DNA of 64,000 nt from Hyunsoonleella aestuarii (GTDB taxonomy: Bacteria; Bacteroidota; Bacteroidia; Flavobacteriales; Flavobacteriaceae), in contig NZ_VAWB01000001.1 in the NCBI RefSeq assembly GCF_006148925.1, positions 462,001 to 526,000 of the forward strand. The letters run 5' to 3'. The position numbers were made by a program, and so were the translations under genes. The notes beneath the pieces were generated by a model. It was not told where the DNA came from, did no database searches, and saw only the letters and a program-made list of their open reading frames with translations. Positions within the stretch are counted from its first letter, which is position 1, and every line of letters begins with the position of its first letter. Shown here in pieces: positions 18,565 to 27,400 of the stretch.

Positions 18565-20967
18565 TTATTCGTTTTCTGTTAATGTATAAGTGCCTTGCCA
18601 GGTATACTCCTTATTATTTATTGTTAATTTATGTGCTGCATCTTTATCATTGTTTTCGTTTGAAATGATAAATACTTTTGATTTATTATTCTTTGTTTCA
18701 ATTTGAACAGCAGTATATTCTTTTGAATTATACAGAACAGAAATGTTTTTAATGTTACTATAAGCATTTATTGCTAATTCTGATACTGGAGAATAGGTGC
18801 CATGTGATTCTATTACTGAAACAAACAAGGCGTCTTTTGCATTTTTTTTCCTTAAGATTAATGTTTGCTCGTTGCGCAGATTATATTCTGGATCATTAGC
18901 TCCTATTCTACCAAAAATAAGCTCGTCATTATTTGAATTTATTGCAGAATATGTATAAAACTTGTTGTTTAACAACCAATTTAACTTAATGTTTTCTCCA
19001 TTAGCAGATGCACTCGCTTCCTTAAATAAATGCTGATATCCATCAGACTTTCCTAAAACTTCTGGTACATTCAATTTGTTATATGCAAAATTGGTTTGCA
19101 TGACATGACCTAAAAAGTAGAATGGTAAATCGTATTGATTTGTGTTTTCTGAAGACACTCTCATAATATCTAACACATATGGATTCTCATAATCTTCATC
19201 TTTGATAGTAACCATAGTTCTATGAAGTTTAGTTCCAGGATACGCATTCTCTTCTTTTGCACTTGCAACTTGAACGTTTTCATTGGCAACGCTAAATACG
19301 TACTTGTTTGAATGATGCTTACTACCAATATCATACTTCCCTTTAAACTGTGAGGTTTCATTTTGGGTAATGGTATTATGGGCTATGGTTTGCTTTGCCC
19401 AAGTTTTGTTTTCCTTTAAATAATTACCACCGCCTTTCTGCTCAATATTCACGAAACGACTCATGCCATAATCTTGAACCACTTCCTCCCCATCTTCAAA
19501 TAAAGCAAAAGAGAGCTTATCAAAATGTCCATGACTCAATCCGTGAGCAGTATATTTAAATACCAACTCCAACCCATAACTGCGTAAAATCCCTACAGCT
19601 CCTTCGTCTCCATTAGCACCATCAGATAATTCAATTGATTTTTTCACAAATGGCTTTTCTTTACCTTCCTTAATACCAAGAGCAACCGCTAAACCAGCAT
19701 CATCCAGAGTAACTTCATCTTGCATTTTAGCTATACTTAATAATCCTGGATCATTACCTCCAAAATGATAGCCAATATCCACCGTAGATATTAACGATGC
19801 ATTAAAATAGGACATACCTTTTTGTGCATCATTTAGTAAAAAGAAATCACCACCTGAATCAGATAAGTTCAATAAGGCATTAATACTTTTTATAAGCACA
19901 CCGTCTTTATACTCAAAAACTTTATGTTCTGGTTTTTTATTTTGTAAGGCTTGAGCAAAAATTAAAAATGGGTACGAAGCATAACGCTGATAATAAGGCC
20001 CTTCGGTAAAATAGCCATCAGGAGAAAAAGGTTCATCTACATTGGCATAAAAACCGATTTTTTGTCCATCTTTTCTAATATAACCTCCGTCGTTGTCCTT
20101 TTTATTTGGATTAAAATTAACGTCTTTAACACCGTTTAAAGCTCTGTCTAAAAGTTCATCATCATCCATGACAAGCGCCATCATTCCCACAGCAGAATTA
20201 CCCCAAGTTGCATGGTTATGGACGCGATTAAAAAATTGGGGGTTTTCCTTGGATATATAATCTGCAAAAGGCCTAAATAAATCTGTTTCTAGGGTATTGC
20301 GCTCCTCTTCATTTAAAAAATCATAAATACAATCATATGCTTGACTGGTATATACCAACCAATTAGAATCGTTTAAACATTGCCAAAATAATTTCCCTCT
20401 GGCGTAAGAACGTGGTTTTGGATGAATAGGCCATGTTGGATATTTCTTGGCATACTCAAACAACATGTCTTTTACAAATTGAGCATAGGTGTCATCCTCA
20501 AGAATTTGATATAACACACCCGCTTTTTGCATGAGTACATAATTCTTTTTATGTGTCTCATGTGTGTAACCTCCAGAATAATCTTTTGGAGTTGGCACAT
20601 CAAATCCATTTTTAATTTCGGAATCTATTTCTTTTTTAGTGGTCGCTAACGTTTTATCAAAAATGGGGATACTACCTAAATTTGATCTAATGTCTTTAAC
20701 GCCTTGTTTTGTTATGATTAAACTTGGGTGTCCAGAATTGGAAGTTACCGTATTCTCTTTGCTTTCTTTTTCTTTACATGAAAAAGACGTTAGAGATATA
20801 ACTAAAACTAATAGTAAGGCAGATTTTAAATAGCTTGATATTTTATTAGTAGTATGAAAAAATAAAGTCAGAGAGCGTAATAACACAATAAGAAGAACAT
20901 TAATGTTTTTTGACTTTTCTACTGATTTATTACAAATAAGCACTTCCTGAAAAATAATTTTGTTCAT
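18565..20967 (-). CDS. PL17 oligoalginate lyase (heparinase II/III-like)
   Basis: An exo-type lyase releasing unsaturated monouronate from alginate oligomers, probably in the periplasm. It is 800 residues: an alpha/alpha-toroid N-terminal domain (about 80-420) and a C-terminal heparinase II/III beta-sandwich (about 455-780). Asn251-His252 in NRVHNHATWGNSAVG and Tyr325-Tyr326 in GYFTEGPYYQRYA match the Asn/His and Tyr catalytic groups of PL17 Alg17c. The lipobox is at Cys64 (TSFSC), preceded by about 45 extra residues holding a second hydrophobic stretch. The chosen ATG lies 21 bases after the previous gene, and no later in-frame ATG exists before the signal segment, so the true start may be a non-ATG codon. 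Confidence 0.88.
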   Translation of the reverse strand: MNKIIFQEVLICNKSVEKSKNINVLLIVLLRSLTLFFHTTNKISSYLKSALLLVLVISLTSFSCKEKESKENTVTSNSGHPSLIITKQGVKDIRSNLGSIPIFDKTLATTKKEIDSEIKNGFDVPTPKDYSGGYTHETHKKNYVLMQKAGVLYQILEDDTYAQFVKDMLFEYAKKYPTWPIHPKPRSYARGKLFWQCLNDSNWLVYTSQAYDCIYDFLNEEERNTLETDLFRPFADYISKENPQFFNRVHNHATWGNSAVGMMALVMDDDELLDRALNGVKDVNFNPNKKDNDGGYIRKDGQKIGFYANVDEPFSPDGYFTEGPYYQRYASYPFLIFAQALQNKKPEHKVFEYKDGVLIKSINALLNLSDSGGDFFLLNDAQKGMSYFNASLISTVDIGYHFGGNDPGLLSIAKMQDEVTLDDAGLAVALGIKEGKEKPFVKKSIELSDGANGDEGAVGILRSYGLELVFKYTAHGLSHGHFDKLSFALFEDGEEVVQDYGMSRFVNIEQKGGGNYLKENKTWAKQTIAHNTITQNETSQFKGKYDIGSKHHSNKYVFSVANENVQVASAKEENAYPGTKLHRTMVTIKDEDYENPYVLDIMRVSSENTNQYDLPFYFLGHVMQTNFAYNKLNVPEVLGKSDGYQHLFKEASASANGENIKLNWLLNNKFYTYSAINSNNDELIFGRIGANDPEYNLRNEQTLILRKKNAKDALFVSVIESHGTYSPVSELAINAYSNIKNISVLYNSKEYTAVQIETKNNKSKVFIISNENNDKDAAHKLTINNKEYTWQGTYTLTENE

Positions 20968-20988
20968 CTCAGTTTAATTTATTTAAGT

Positions 20989-22068
20989 TTATTTGACTAT
21001 TAATTTTTCAACCCCAACATTGGTTGCATCCTTATTAAAAAAGACAAAGTACATTCCTGAATTTAGATTAGAAACATCTATAGACTTAGAAGATACATTT
21101 AATTTTTTCATGAGCGAACCTAAGCTATTATAAATCTGTATTCTATTATAACTGTTCGGTTTAAGCTCTATTATTAAAACTTTAGAGGATGCTGGATTAG
21201 GAACAACTTTAATCGATTTATTTTTCAGACTTGAATCATCAATCGATAACGTACCTGTTTCTTCAATGCTAAAATTGGCAAACAAAACCTGTTCATCTCT
21301 TAAATCCATTTCATTAAGCAAGCTTCTATAAATTCCCCATTTTGGTCTTACAAAATCGGCATTGGTTTGCCAATTTTTCAAGGCGTTGTTAGTATAACTA
21401 AACAATGTAACCATATCACTTACCCTTTTAATCTCAATAGAATATGTGCCTGCATTAGGGCTAGCATTAGTACCATACTTAATGGTTTCTACAACCTCAA
21501 CCCACACCCCTCTAAATGGTGTTAAGTCTGTTTTTTTTAAAGTGGATTGTGAGGATGTTTCAGCATAACGCAGCTCCAATTGATCTGGAGTTCCTTTGCG
21601 GGTAGTTAATGTGTACATAGGCATACTTGAGTAAAGACCCCCAACAGATTTTAACTGGTGAATATGTGTGAAATTAGGAGACGACTGAAACCCTGCATCT
21701 AATTTAAATTTCCATTTATAAACAACCGTTTCTCCTTCAATGCCTTTTAGATTATCTGGAGACTTATCGTAAGCCTTAATTTCATTACGCTGCCTGTCAA
21801 CATTTATACAGCGGTCGTTGTCAGGCGTAACATGCATTTGAAAGCGGAAAACATTAGCATTTAAATCATTATCGTAAACTTCATCAATATGCCTTCCAAA
21901 ACTAGAATGGTTACAATCTGGTACTTCAGTGACATTATAACCAGGTGCCATAACAGAGTTTATTAATTCGTAAGTATTTCCTGCCCCATCTGCATCTAAA
22001 ACAACTTGAGAGGACATAACCTGAAATTTACAGAAAAGAATAAGGCTAAAGACTAATGAAACTCTCAT
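20989..22068 (-). CDS. Heparin-lyase-I-like jelly-roll polysaccharide lyase with T9SS sorting tail
   Basis: A 359-residue secreted protein with a signal peptide (cut near VMSSQ). The body (about 22-270) has features of the heparin lyase I-like jelly-roll family (Pfam Polysacc_lyase): VVYKWKFKLDAGF, FTHIHQLKSVGG and GVWVEVVETIKYG, with the HIHQ segment at the expected active-site strand. The last ~75 residues (VVPNPASSKVLI, NSLGSLMKKL, SGMYFVFFNKD, KLIVK) are a type A C-terminal sorting domain for type IX secretion, whose core genes gldKLMN are in this window. It heads the unit with PL17 and kdgF under a double operator. Uronate-polymer cleavage is likely, but the substrate (alginate, glucuronan or other) is not certain. 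Confidence 0.72.
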   Translation of the reverse strand: MRVSLVFSLILFCKFQVMSSQVVLDADGAGNTYELINSVMAPGYNVTEVPDCNHSSFGRHIDEVYDNDLNANVFRFQMHVTPDNDRCINVDRQRNEIKAYDKSPDNLKGIEGETVVYKWKFKLDAGFQSSPNFTHIHQLKSVGGLYSSMPMYTLTTRKGTPDQLELRYAETSSQSTLKKTDLTPFRGVWVEVVETIKYGTNASPNAGTYSIEIKRVSDMVTLFSYTNNALKNWQTNADFVRPKWGIYRSLLNEMDLRDEQVLFANFSIEETGTLSIDDSSLKNKSIKVVPNPASSKVLIIELKPNSYNRIQIYNSLGSLMKKLNVSSKSIDVSNLNSGMYFVFFNKDATNVGVEKLIVK

Positions 22069-22075
22069 AATACAA

Positions 22076-22127
22076 TTGGTTTACCAATTTGGTTTACCAA
22101 ATATATGCATATTATTCTATTCCCCAA
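22076..22127 (-). promoter_or_regulatory. Promoter with double operator for the lyase-PL17-kdgF unit
   Basis: Two identical TTGGTTTACCAA copies (22076-22087 and 22089-22100) spaced 13 bp. The minus-strand -7 box TATATTTG (22098-22105) overlaps the second copy, and TTG at 22125-22127 is 19 bases further upstream. The start codon is about 23 bases after the expected transcription start. Confidence 0.7.
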
Positions 22128-22286
22128 ATACTTTATCTAAGTATTTCAATTAAAGATCCATTTAATACATTAATGGCTAACCAATTAGCAACCAAAAGTG
22201 CTTATTAACAAAGAAAGATTACACAAGTTATTATCCTTTAAGATTTTTAATATTAGTAAGCTTCGTGCTGTATTAAAAATAAAAAG

Positions 22287-23054
22287 CTACATATTGTAAA
22301 CGCCTCCATTAATGTCGAGTGTCGCGCCTGAAATGAATCCGTCGTATTCTGACGCCAGAAATAAAACAGCTCGAGCAACATCGTCTGCATTACCAGCTCG
22401 TTGAATTGGGATACCTGCCGTTGTCGCAGCCGCTGACTCTTTTGTTGTATGGGTGTTGTGAAATGAAGTGCCAAGAATAAGACCTGGAGCAACTGCATTA
22501 ACTCTTATACCTTGCGGCCCTAATTCTGAAGAAAGCGCTCTTGTAAACGTTAAGATAGCGCCCTTGCTAGTTGAATAAACTAGAGATCCCGGATGCCCCC
22601 CTTTACGTCCGGCGAGTGACGCCAAATTAACAATACTACTATTTTCGTTTTTTGCTAAATACGGTGATGCAGCTCGAGTTACAAACATCATAGAAGTAAG
22701 GTTAATATCCATAACTTTATGCCAGAATTCAGTATCCATTTCATTCAACATTCTACGTGCAACCAATGAACCTGCATTATTGATTAGAACGTCTAAACCA
22801 CCCAATGCCTCTAAAGTTTTATCTACCAAGGTATTCGCATCTGTTTCTTTTGTTAAATCACCACCTATAACAAACGCTTTTTGTCCTTTACTAATAGCAT
22901 ATGCTTTCAATTTGTTAGCAGTATCTGCACTAGAAAAATAGTGAATTGCAACATTAGCTCCACTATCAATAAAGTGTTTAGTTATTGATTCCCCTATACC
23001 CTGAGCACCTGCTGTAATGAGTATATTTTTACCAGTTATTTTATTTTTAATCAT
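22287..23054 (-). CDS. SDR oxidoreductase, probable DEH reductase
   Basis: A 255-residue classical SDR with TAGAQGIG cofactor motif (about 14-21), NNAGS, catalytic VYSTSK and APGLILGTSFHN. It closely resembles the SDR at 5324-6079 in the segment after NNAG and in the C-terminal INGG motif. It is the last gene of the operon that contains PL6, KdgK and two PL7-type lyases, so reduction of DEH to 2-keto-3-deoxygluconate directly upstream of KdgK is the most economical role (inferred). Confidence 0.78.
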   Translation of the reverse strand: MIKNKITGKNILITAGAQGIGESITKHFIDSGANVAIHYFSSADTANKLKAYAISKGQKAFVIGGDLTKETDANTLVDKTLEALGGLDVLINNAGSLVARRMLNEMDTEFWHKVMDINLTSMMFVTRAASPYLAKNENSSIVNLASLAGRKGGHPGSLVYSTSKGAILTFTRALSSELGPQGIRVNAVAPGLILGTSFHNTHTTKESAAATTAGIPIQRAGNADDVARAVLFLASEYDGFISGATLDINGGVYNM

Positions 23055-23071
23055 GTTTATTCCTAATAATT

Positions 23072-24136
23072 TTAATCATTTTTAGTAAAATAACCCTCAT
23101 TAGATACAGCCTCATCACTTACATAATTACTTGCTTTTTTAAACCAAACTTCGGCATAATTTCCAGTTTCATACTGTTTAACAATATTGCCTCCATAAGT
23201 TTCACCACCCGTCGTTACGCCATTGGTTTGATTGTAACAACCTTGTTTAAAAAAAAGTCCCTCGCCAGCATAAGCATTTTCGCGCTCAATTCCATCTCTA
23301 CCGCTTTCAGAGTACAAGTCTCGTGTTTGCAAGGGAATACCTGCTTTGGTTGTATATTCTGATACAATTAAATTTTTTGAAAATGTTTTAGCTTCGTGGC
23401 CATCACTCTTGAATTTTAAGTTCATAATACCATCTTTAACAAACACTTCATAACTAAATTCTTCACCTATTTCAAGTCCTTCTTGCGGTTCCTCGGGATA
23501 AATCGTTTTATCATTTCCAACCACAGAAAAATCGTAGCCCCAGACTGCAGTGGAATAATCCCATCTTCCCGAATTATCATCACCTTTTGTGTTGATTTCA
23601 TAATTCCAAAAAACGGAACCTTTAGTATGTCCCGGAAATTTTTTGTAATATATCTTGAGTGGTTCATTCTCATGTCCATCGGCACTATGAATTTGCCCAA
23701 CGACTACAGAATATGCCCCCGCTTTTGTCGCATCACCCGAAGTTGATACATTAATTACTTTAAGTGTTGCTGTTAGTTTGTCATTAGCACTATTTGGATA
23801 CCATTTTTTTGTTTGGGCTAATTCAGTTCTAGTATTCTTAGATGTGCCATGAGTATTGCCACCATTTGGTGACTTATATACTACCCAATTTCCAGAGTCA
23901 TCGGTTGTTGCATAAAAGTAATCCTTATGTTCATAATTTAATGGTTGACCAATATTGGACCCGTCACCCAAAACTAATTTGAAATTATTAAAGATTGGAA
24001 TAATATCACTTGGGTAAACGGTTTTCTCTAATTCTTTTATTTCTAATTTTTTAGTATCATTTTTACAACAAATTAATGTTAGGAAAGCACAAATGCTTAA
24101 GGCTGGTACTAATGAAGTAATATTTTTTTTATTCAT
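23072..24136 (-). CDS. PL7-type alginate lyase (alginate_lyase2 family), lipoprotein
   Basis: A 354-residue protein with lipobox at Cys23/24 (LICC). PL7 motifs are present in diverged form: NTRTELAQ (101-108), VGQIHS (146-151) and FFKQGCYNQTNG (about 295-306). It begins with VYPSDIIPIFNNFKLVLGDGS after the signal, a layout shared with its paralogue at 27401-28438. The pair belongs to another PL7 subgroup than the two short PL7 genes of the susC operon. The shared spacing of motifs suggests working enzymes. Subfamily and endo or exo mode cannot be told by eye. Confidence 0.82.
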   Translation of the reverse strand: MNKKNITSLVPALSICAFLTLICCKNDTKKLEIKELEKTVYPSDIIPIFNNFKLVLGDGSNIGQPLNYEHKDYFYATTDDSGNWVVYKSPNGGNTHGTSKNTRTELAQTKKWYPNSANDKLTATLKVINVSTSGDATKAGAYSVVVGQIHSADGHENEPLKIYYKKFPGHTKGSVFWNYEINTKGDDNSGRWDYSTAVWGYDFSVVGNDKTIYPEEPQEGLEIGEEFSYEVFVKDGIMNLKFKSDGHEAKTFSKNLIVSEYTTKAGIPLQTRDLYSESGRDGIERENAYAGEGLFFKQGCYNQTNGVTTGGETYGGNIVKQYETGNYAEVWFKKASNYVSDEAVSNEGYFTKND

Positions 24137-24190
24137 TTTTAATAATTTATTTATTCTAATAATCTTTATTCAGATTTCTGTTTGATTGTC

Positions 24191-25465
24191 TTAAAAATAA
24201 TCTAGCAATGCTAAAATTCCATTATATGAAATCACTAGAGAAAAGAATAGTGCAGCATACATCCCGATATAAACACCAAGGCTCGTTTTATAGTCCTTCA
24301 TAATCTTTTTACTGCTTAGTATAAGTATGATTCCGAGCACTACAATTGGCAAAACAAACACATTAAATACTTGCGATAGTATTTGAACTTCTATTGGATT
24401 TGCCCCAAACACTGGTCCAATTAGTGACACTAAACATGCTATGGCCGTAATAATTCTAAACTGACGCGAATTAGTGTCCAATATTCCTGATTGATAATCG
24501 GCAACCAACAGCGGTGCTATCAATAAACAAGGAAATATGGATGATAAACCTGCACTTAATGCGCCAAAAAAGAATATGGTAACAGCCCACTTTCCGGCAA
24601 CAGGTTCTAAAGTATTTGCCATATCCAAAACCTCGGTCACTACTTTTCCTTGATGAAACAACGCGCCGCATGATACCGCCATTATAGTGCCACTAATTAC
24701 AAATATTAAGATAGCGGCTGTTATCGAATCCTTTTTTTGTTGCTGAAGATTTTTAATGGTCCACCCCTTTCCTTTTACAAAAAGTGGGCGAGACAAAAAC
24801 GTTGCCGCAGCCATAGTGGTGCCGACAAAAGCAGCCACTAACATTTTGCCTCCAGGAACTTCTGGAATGGTTGGTATTAAACCCTTAACTACATCTATTG
24901 GTAATGGCTGTACAAAAAATAAGGATAATAAAAATGATAAGCCCATTGCGCTAACAAATATGACTAAAATCTTTTCGAAAAATGTGTACTTGCCAACCAG
25001 CATCAATAAGTAAAAAGTAACAATTATTATTATGGCTGTTATCAATACGGTCTCATATTTAAATGTACTTAAACCCTCAAAATTTATAGCCAGTATTTCA
25101 AAAATGATGTTAGATGAAATTCCCAAAATTCCCATTAGGGAGTTCCATTGCCCAAACGTGATTCCGACAATAATTAAAATTGCTAAAACCTTACCAAACT
25201 TTAAATGCTTTTTAAACCCGTAAAGCGCAGTTTCACCTGTAATCAGAGCATAATTACCATAGGCAAACATTAAGACCCCTGAAAAAAAACAGCTTAGTAA
25301 AAGCACCCAAAGCAACTGCATACCAAATTCGCTACCAGCAACAATCATGGATGTTACACTGCCTGTGCCAATGGTATAACCAATGGCAAAAATACCTGGG
25401 CCAAAACCTAAGACTAAAGCAATTATCTTTTTTAAAAACGACTTTTTAGTTTCAGTTACTGGCAT
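24191..25465 (-). CDS. Nramp-like (SLC11-related) transporter lacking canonical metal-binding motifs
   Basis: A 424-residue, 11-12 helix membrane protein with the Nramp/LeuT-fold pattern. GFGPGIFAIGYTIGTGSVTS (20-39) is TM1, QWNSLMGILG follows TM3, and FFFGALSAGLSSIFPCLLIA corresponds to TM8. In TM1 the DPGN metal-binding motif is replaced by IGTGS, and in TM6 the MPH motif is replaced by AAATFLSRP, so the usual Mn/Fe ligands are absent. ATG at 25465 was chosen because an upstream in-frame start overlaps the preceding gene and adds 30 non-membrane residues. It follows the gluconokinase-Gnd fusion after 22 bases in an alginate operon, so transport of a sugar acid or other non-metal solute is possible (inferred). 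Confidence 0.75.
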   Translation of the reverse strand: MPVTETKKSFLKKIIALVLGFGPGIFAIGYTIGTGSVTSMIVAGSEFGMQLLWVLLLSCFFSGVLMFAYGNYALITGETALYGFKKHLKFGKVLAILIIVGITFGQWNSLMGILGISSNIIFEILAINFEGLSTFKYETVLITAIIIIVTFYLLMLVGKYTFFEKILVIFVSAMGLSFLLSLFFVQPLPIDVVKGLIPTIPEVPGGKMLVAAFVGTTMAAATFLSRPLFVKGKGWTIKNLQQQKKDSITAAILIFVISGTIMAVSCGALFHQGKVVTEVLDMANTLEPVAGKWAVTIFFFGALSAGLSSIFPCLLIAPLLVADYQSGILDTNSRQFRIITAIACLVSLIGPVFGANPIEVQILSQVFNVFVLPIVVLGIILILSSKKIMKDYKTSLGVYIGMYAALFFSLVISYNGILALLDYF

Positions 25466-25487
25466 AATATGGTGGTTTAGTTGGTGA

Positions 25488-27368
25488 TTAATTCCAGTCG
25501 GTATGATGAAAATCCCCTGAAGGATCATCTGTTCTTTGGTAAGTGTGTGCACCAAAGTAATCGCGTTGCGCTTGTATTATATTCGCCGATGAATTCGACG
25601 TTGTGTACGCATTTAAGAAGTTTACAGAATCACTTAAACAAACAACAGGCAGCCCACTTAAAACACACTCCACCACCACTTTATTTATTGATGGCTTCAA
25701 TGCTTTTAACTGACTAATAATTGATTGATTGGTTAATATATTATCATCTTCTTTTAAAACCGGAATCAACTCTTCCACAAAATCAGACTTTATAATACAG
25801 CCATTTGTCCAAATCCTAGCAATTTCGCTTAAATTCAAAGTCCAATTATAAGCTTTTCCTGCTTCTGATATGAGCTTTAATCCTTGATAATGATTCATGA
25901 TTCTGGCAAATTGATACGCGTTTAAAACATCATCTGAATTAAGGGATAATTCTGAATGGGTAATTCCGAAATTTTCACTAGCATAAAGCCTTTCTTCTTT
26001 ATAAAATGATGTATAACGAGTAAATAAAGCTGAAGCTATTAAAGTACTTGGAGCTCCTAATTGTGCGGTGGCAATGGTGGTCCAATTCCCTGTACCCTTG
26101 TTACCTGCTTTATCTACAATTTTATTCAAAAGCCAGTCGTTACCATCCTTTTTTCGTAATATATCTATTGTAATTCCCAATAAGTAACTATCAACATCAG
26201 ATTTCCACGACTCGAATATATTCGCGATGTCATCTGGGTTTTTACCCTTGGTTTTAAAAATGTCATAAACTTCAGCCAACAATTGCATTTCAACATATTC
26301 AATGCCATTATGAACCATCTTTACAAAATGTCCGCTGCCCTCTTCACCAACATAAGTACAACATGGTAGACCATTAGCATCTTTAGCTGCTATGCCTTCT
26401 AGATAAGGCCTTACCAGCTCATAGGTTTCTTTATTTCCACCAGGCATAATTGACGGCCCTTTAAGAGCACCTTCCTCACCTCCAGAAACGCCCACGCCAA
26501 TAAAATTTATGTTCTTTAATTTTAAATAGTCGTAACGTTCCTTAGTCTTTAAATAATTTGAATTTCCGCCATCAATTATAATATCACCATTGGACAGATA
26601 AGGAATTAAATCATCAATAACCATATCGGTAATCTTACCCGCATTCACCATTAGCATAATTCTTCTAGGTGTTTGCAAAGAGTTTACAAAAGCTTCGATA
26701 TTAGAAAATGGTTGAGATTTTTCCAGCTCTGGGTGGGTATTCTTAAAATCTATTGCAACGTTCTCTTCAGAACCCTTTACTTCACGGTTGAATATGGAAA
26801 TATTAAATCCTTTTTGAGCTAAATTTCGACTTAAGCTCTTTCCTATGACTCCTAAACCAAACAATCCAAACTCCGATTTCACTTCTATCTCGTTTCTAAT
26901 TTTTTCTACTATATCTTCCGGTGACAAACTAATATCAATGATTATAGCATCTTGAGGGCATTCTAAAGTATCAAACTGAGATTGTAATAACTCTGAACTC
27001 ATAAAATGATTTGATCGCTTATTAATACGTTCTTTAATTTGATTGAAACTTCCTGATAGGTATACCCATTTGATGTTACTTATTATACCTTCTGACAGTA
27101 TCTTACGATAACTTCGTTTTAATGCTGAACAGACTATAACACAACTATTTTTTTGCAACTGTTCTTTTGCTAACTTATTCAAGGTTTGTAACCAACCATA
27201 ACGATCTTCATCATTAAGTGGTATCCCATTTGACATTTTTGTAACATTGGCTTCTGGATGAAAATCATCACCATCAAAAAATGGTGTGCTTAATACTTTG
27301 GCCAGTCGGCTGCCAATAGTACTTTTTCCACTTCCAGAAACACCCATAATAAAAATTACCCGGTTCAT
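25488..27368 (-). CDS. Bifunctional gluconokinase / 6-phosphogluconate dehydrogenase fusion
   Basis: A 626-residue fusion. Residues 1 to about 162 are a GntK-type gluconokinase with P-loop GVSGSGKST (9-17), DGDDFHP (32-38), SALKRSYR (81-88) and the FMSSELLQSQFDTLE block. From about 165 follows a complete decarboxylating 6-phosphogluconate dehydrogenase: NADP fold FGLFGLGVIG (167-176), DGGNS (266-270), SGGEEGALKGPSIMPGG (295-311), catalytic Lys350 and Glu357 in FVKMVHNGIEY, and DKAGNKGTGNWT. Each half has normal length. The enzyme would channel gluconate via 6-phosphogluconate to ribulose 5-phosphate with NADPH, which could supply the SDR uronate reductases. It lies inside the kdgK/PL6/PL7 operon, directly before the Nramp-like gene. 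Confidence 0.92.
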   Translation of the reverse strand: MNRVIFIMGVSGSGKSTIGSRLAKVLSTPFFDGDDFHPEANVTKMSNGIPLNDEDRYGWLQTLNKLAKEQLQKNSCVIVCSALKRSYRKILSEGIISNIKWVYLSGSFNQIKERINKRSNHFMSSELLQSQFDTLECPQDAIIIDISLSPEDIVEKIRNEIEVKSEFGLFGLGVIGKSLSRNLAQKGFNISIFNREVKGSEENVAIDFKNTHPELEKSQPFSNIEAFVNSLQTPRRIMLMVNAGKITDMVIDDLIPYLSNGDIIIDGGNSNYLKTKERYDYLKLKNINFIGVGVSGGEEGALKGPSIMPGGNKETYELVRPYLEGIAAKDANGLPCCTYVGEEGSGHFVKMVHNGIEYVEMQLLAEVYDIFKTKGKNPDDIANIFESWKSDVDSYLLGITIDILRKKDGNDWLLNKIVDKAGNKGTGNWTTIATAQLGAPSTLIASALFTRYTSFYKEERLYASENFGITHSELSLNSDDVLNAYQFARIMNHYQGLKLISEAGKAYNWTLNLSEIARIWTNGCIIKSDFVEELIPVLKEDDNILTNQSIISQLKALKPSINKVVVECVLSGLPVVCLSDSVNFLNAYTTSNSSANIIQAQRDYFGAHTYQRTDDPSGDFHHTDWN

Positions 27369-27400
27369 AATATTATTTTTAGTAGACCACTAAAATACAA

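Noticed and set aside
22176-22189. GCTAACCAATTAGC as another alginate operator or terminator
   Set aside because: Only a 5-bp stem, no T-run, and a poor match to the 12-mer; it lies outside the conserved promoter layout.
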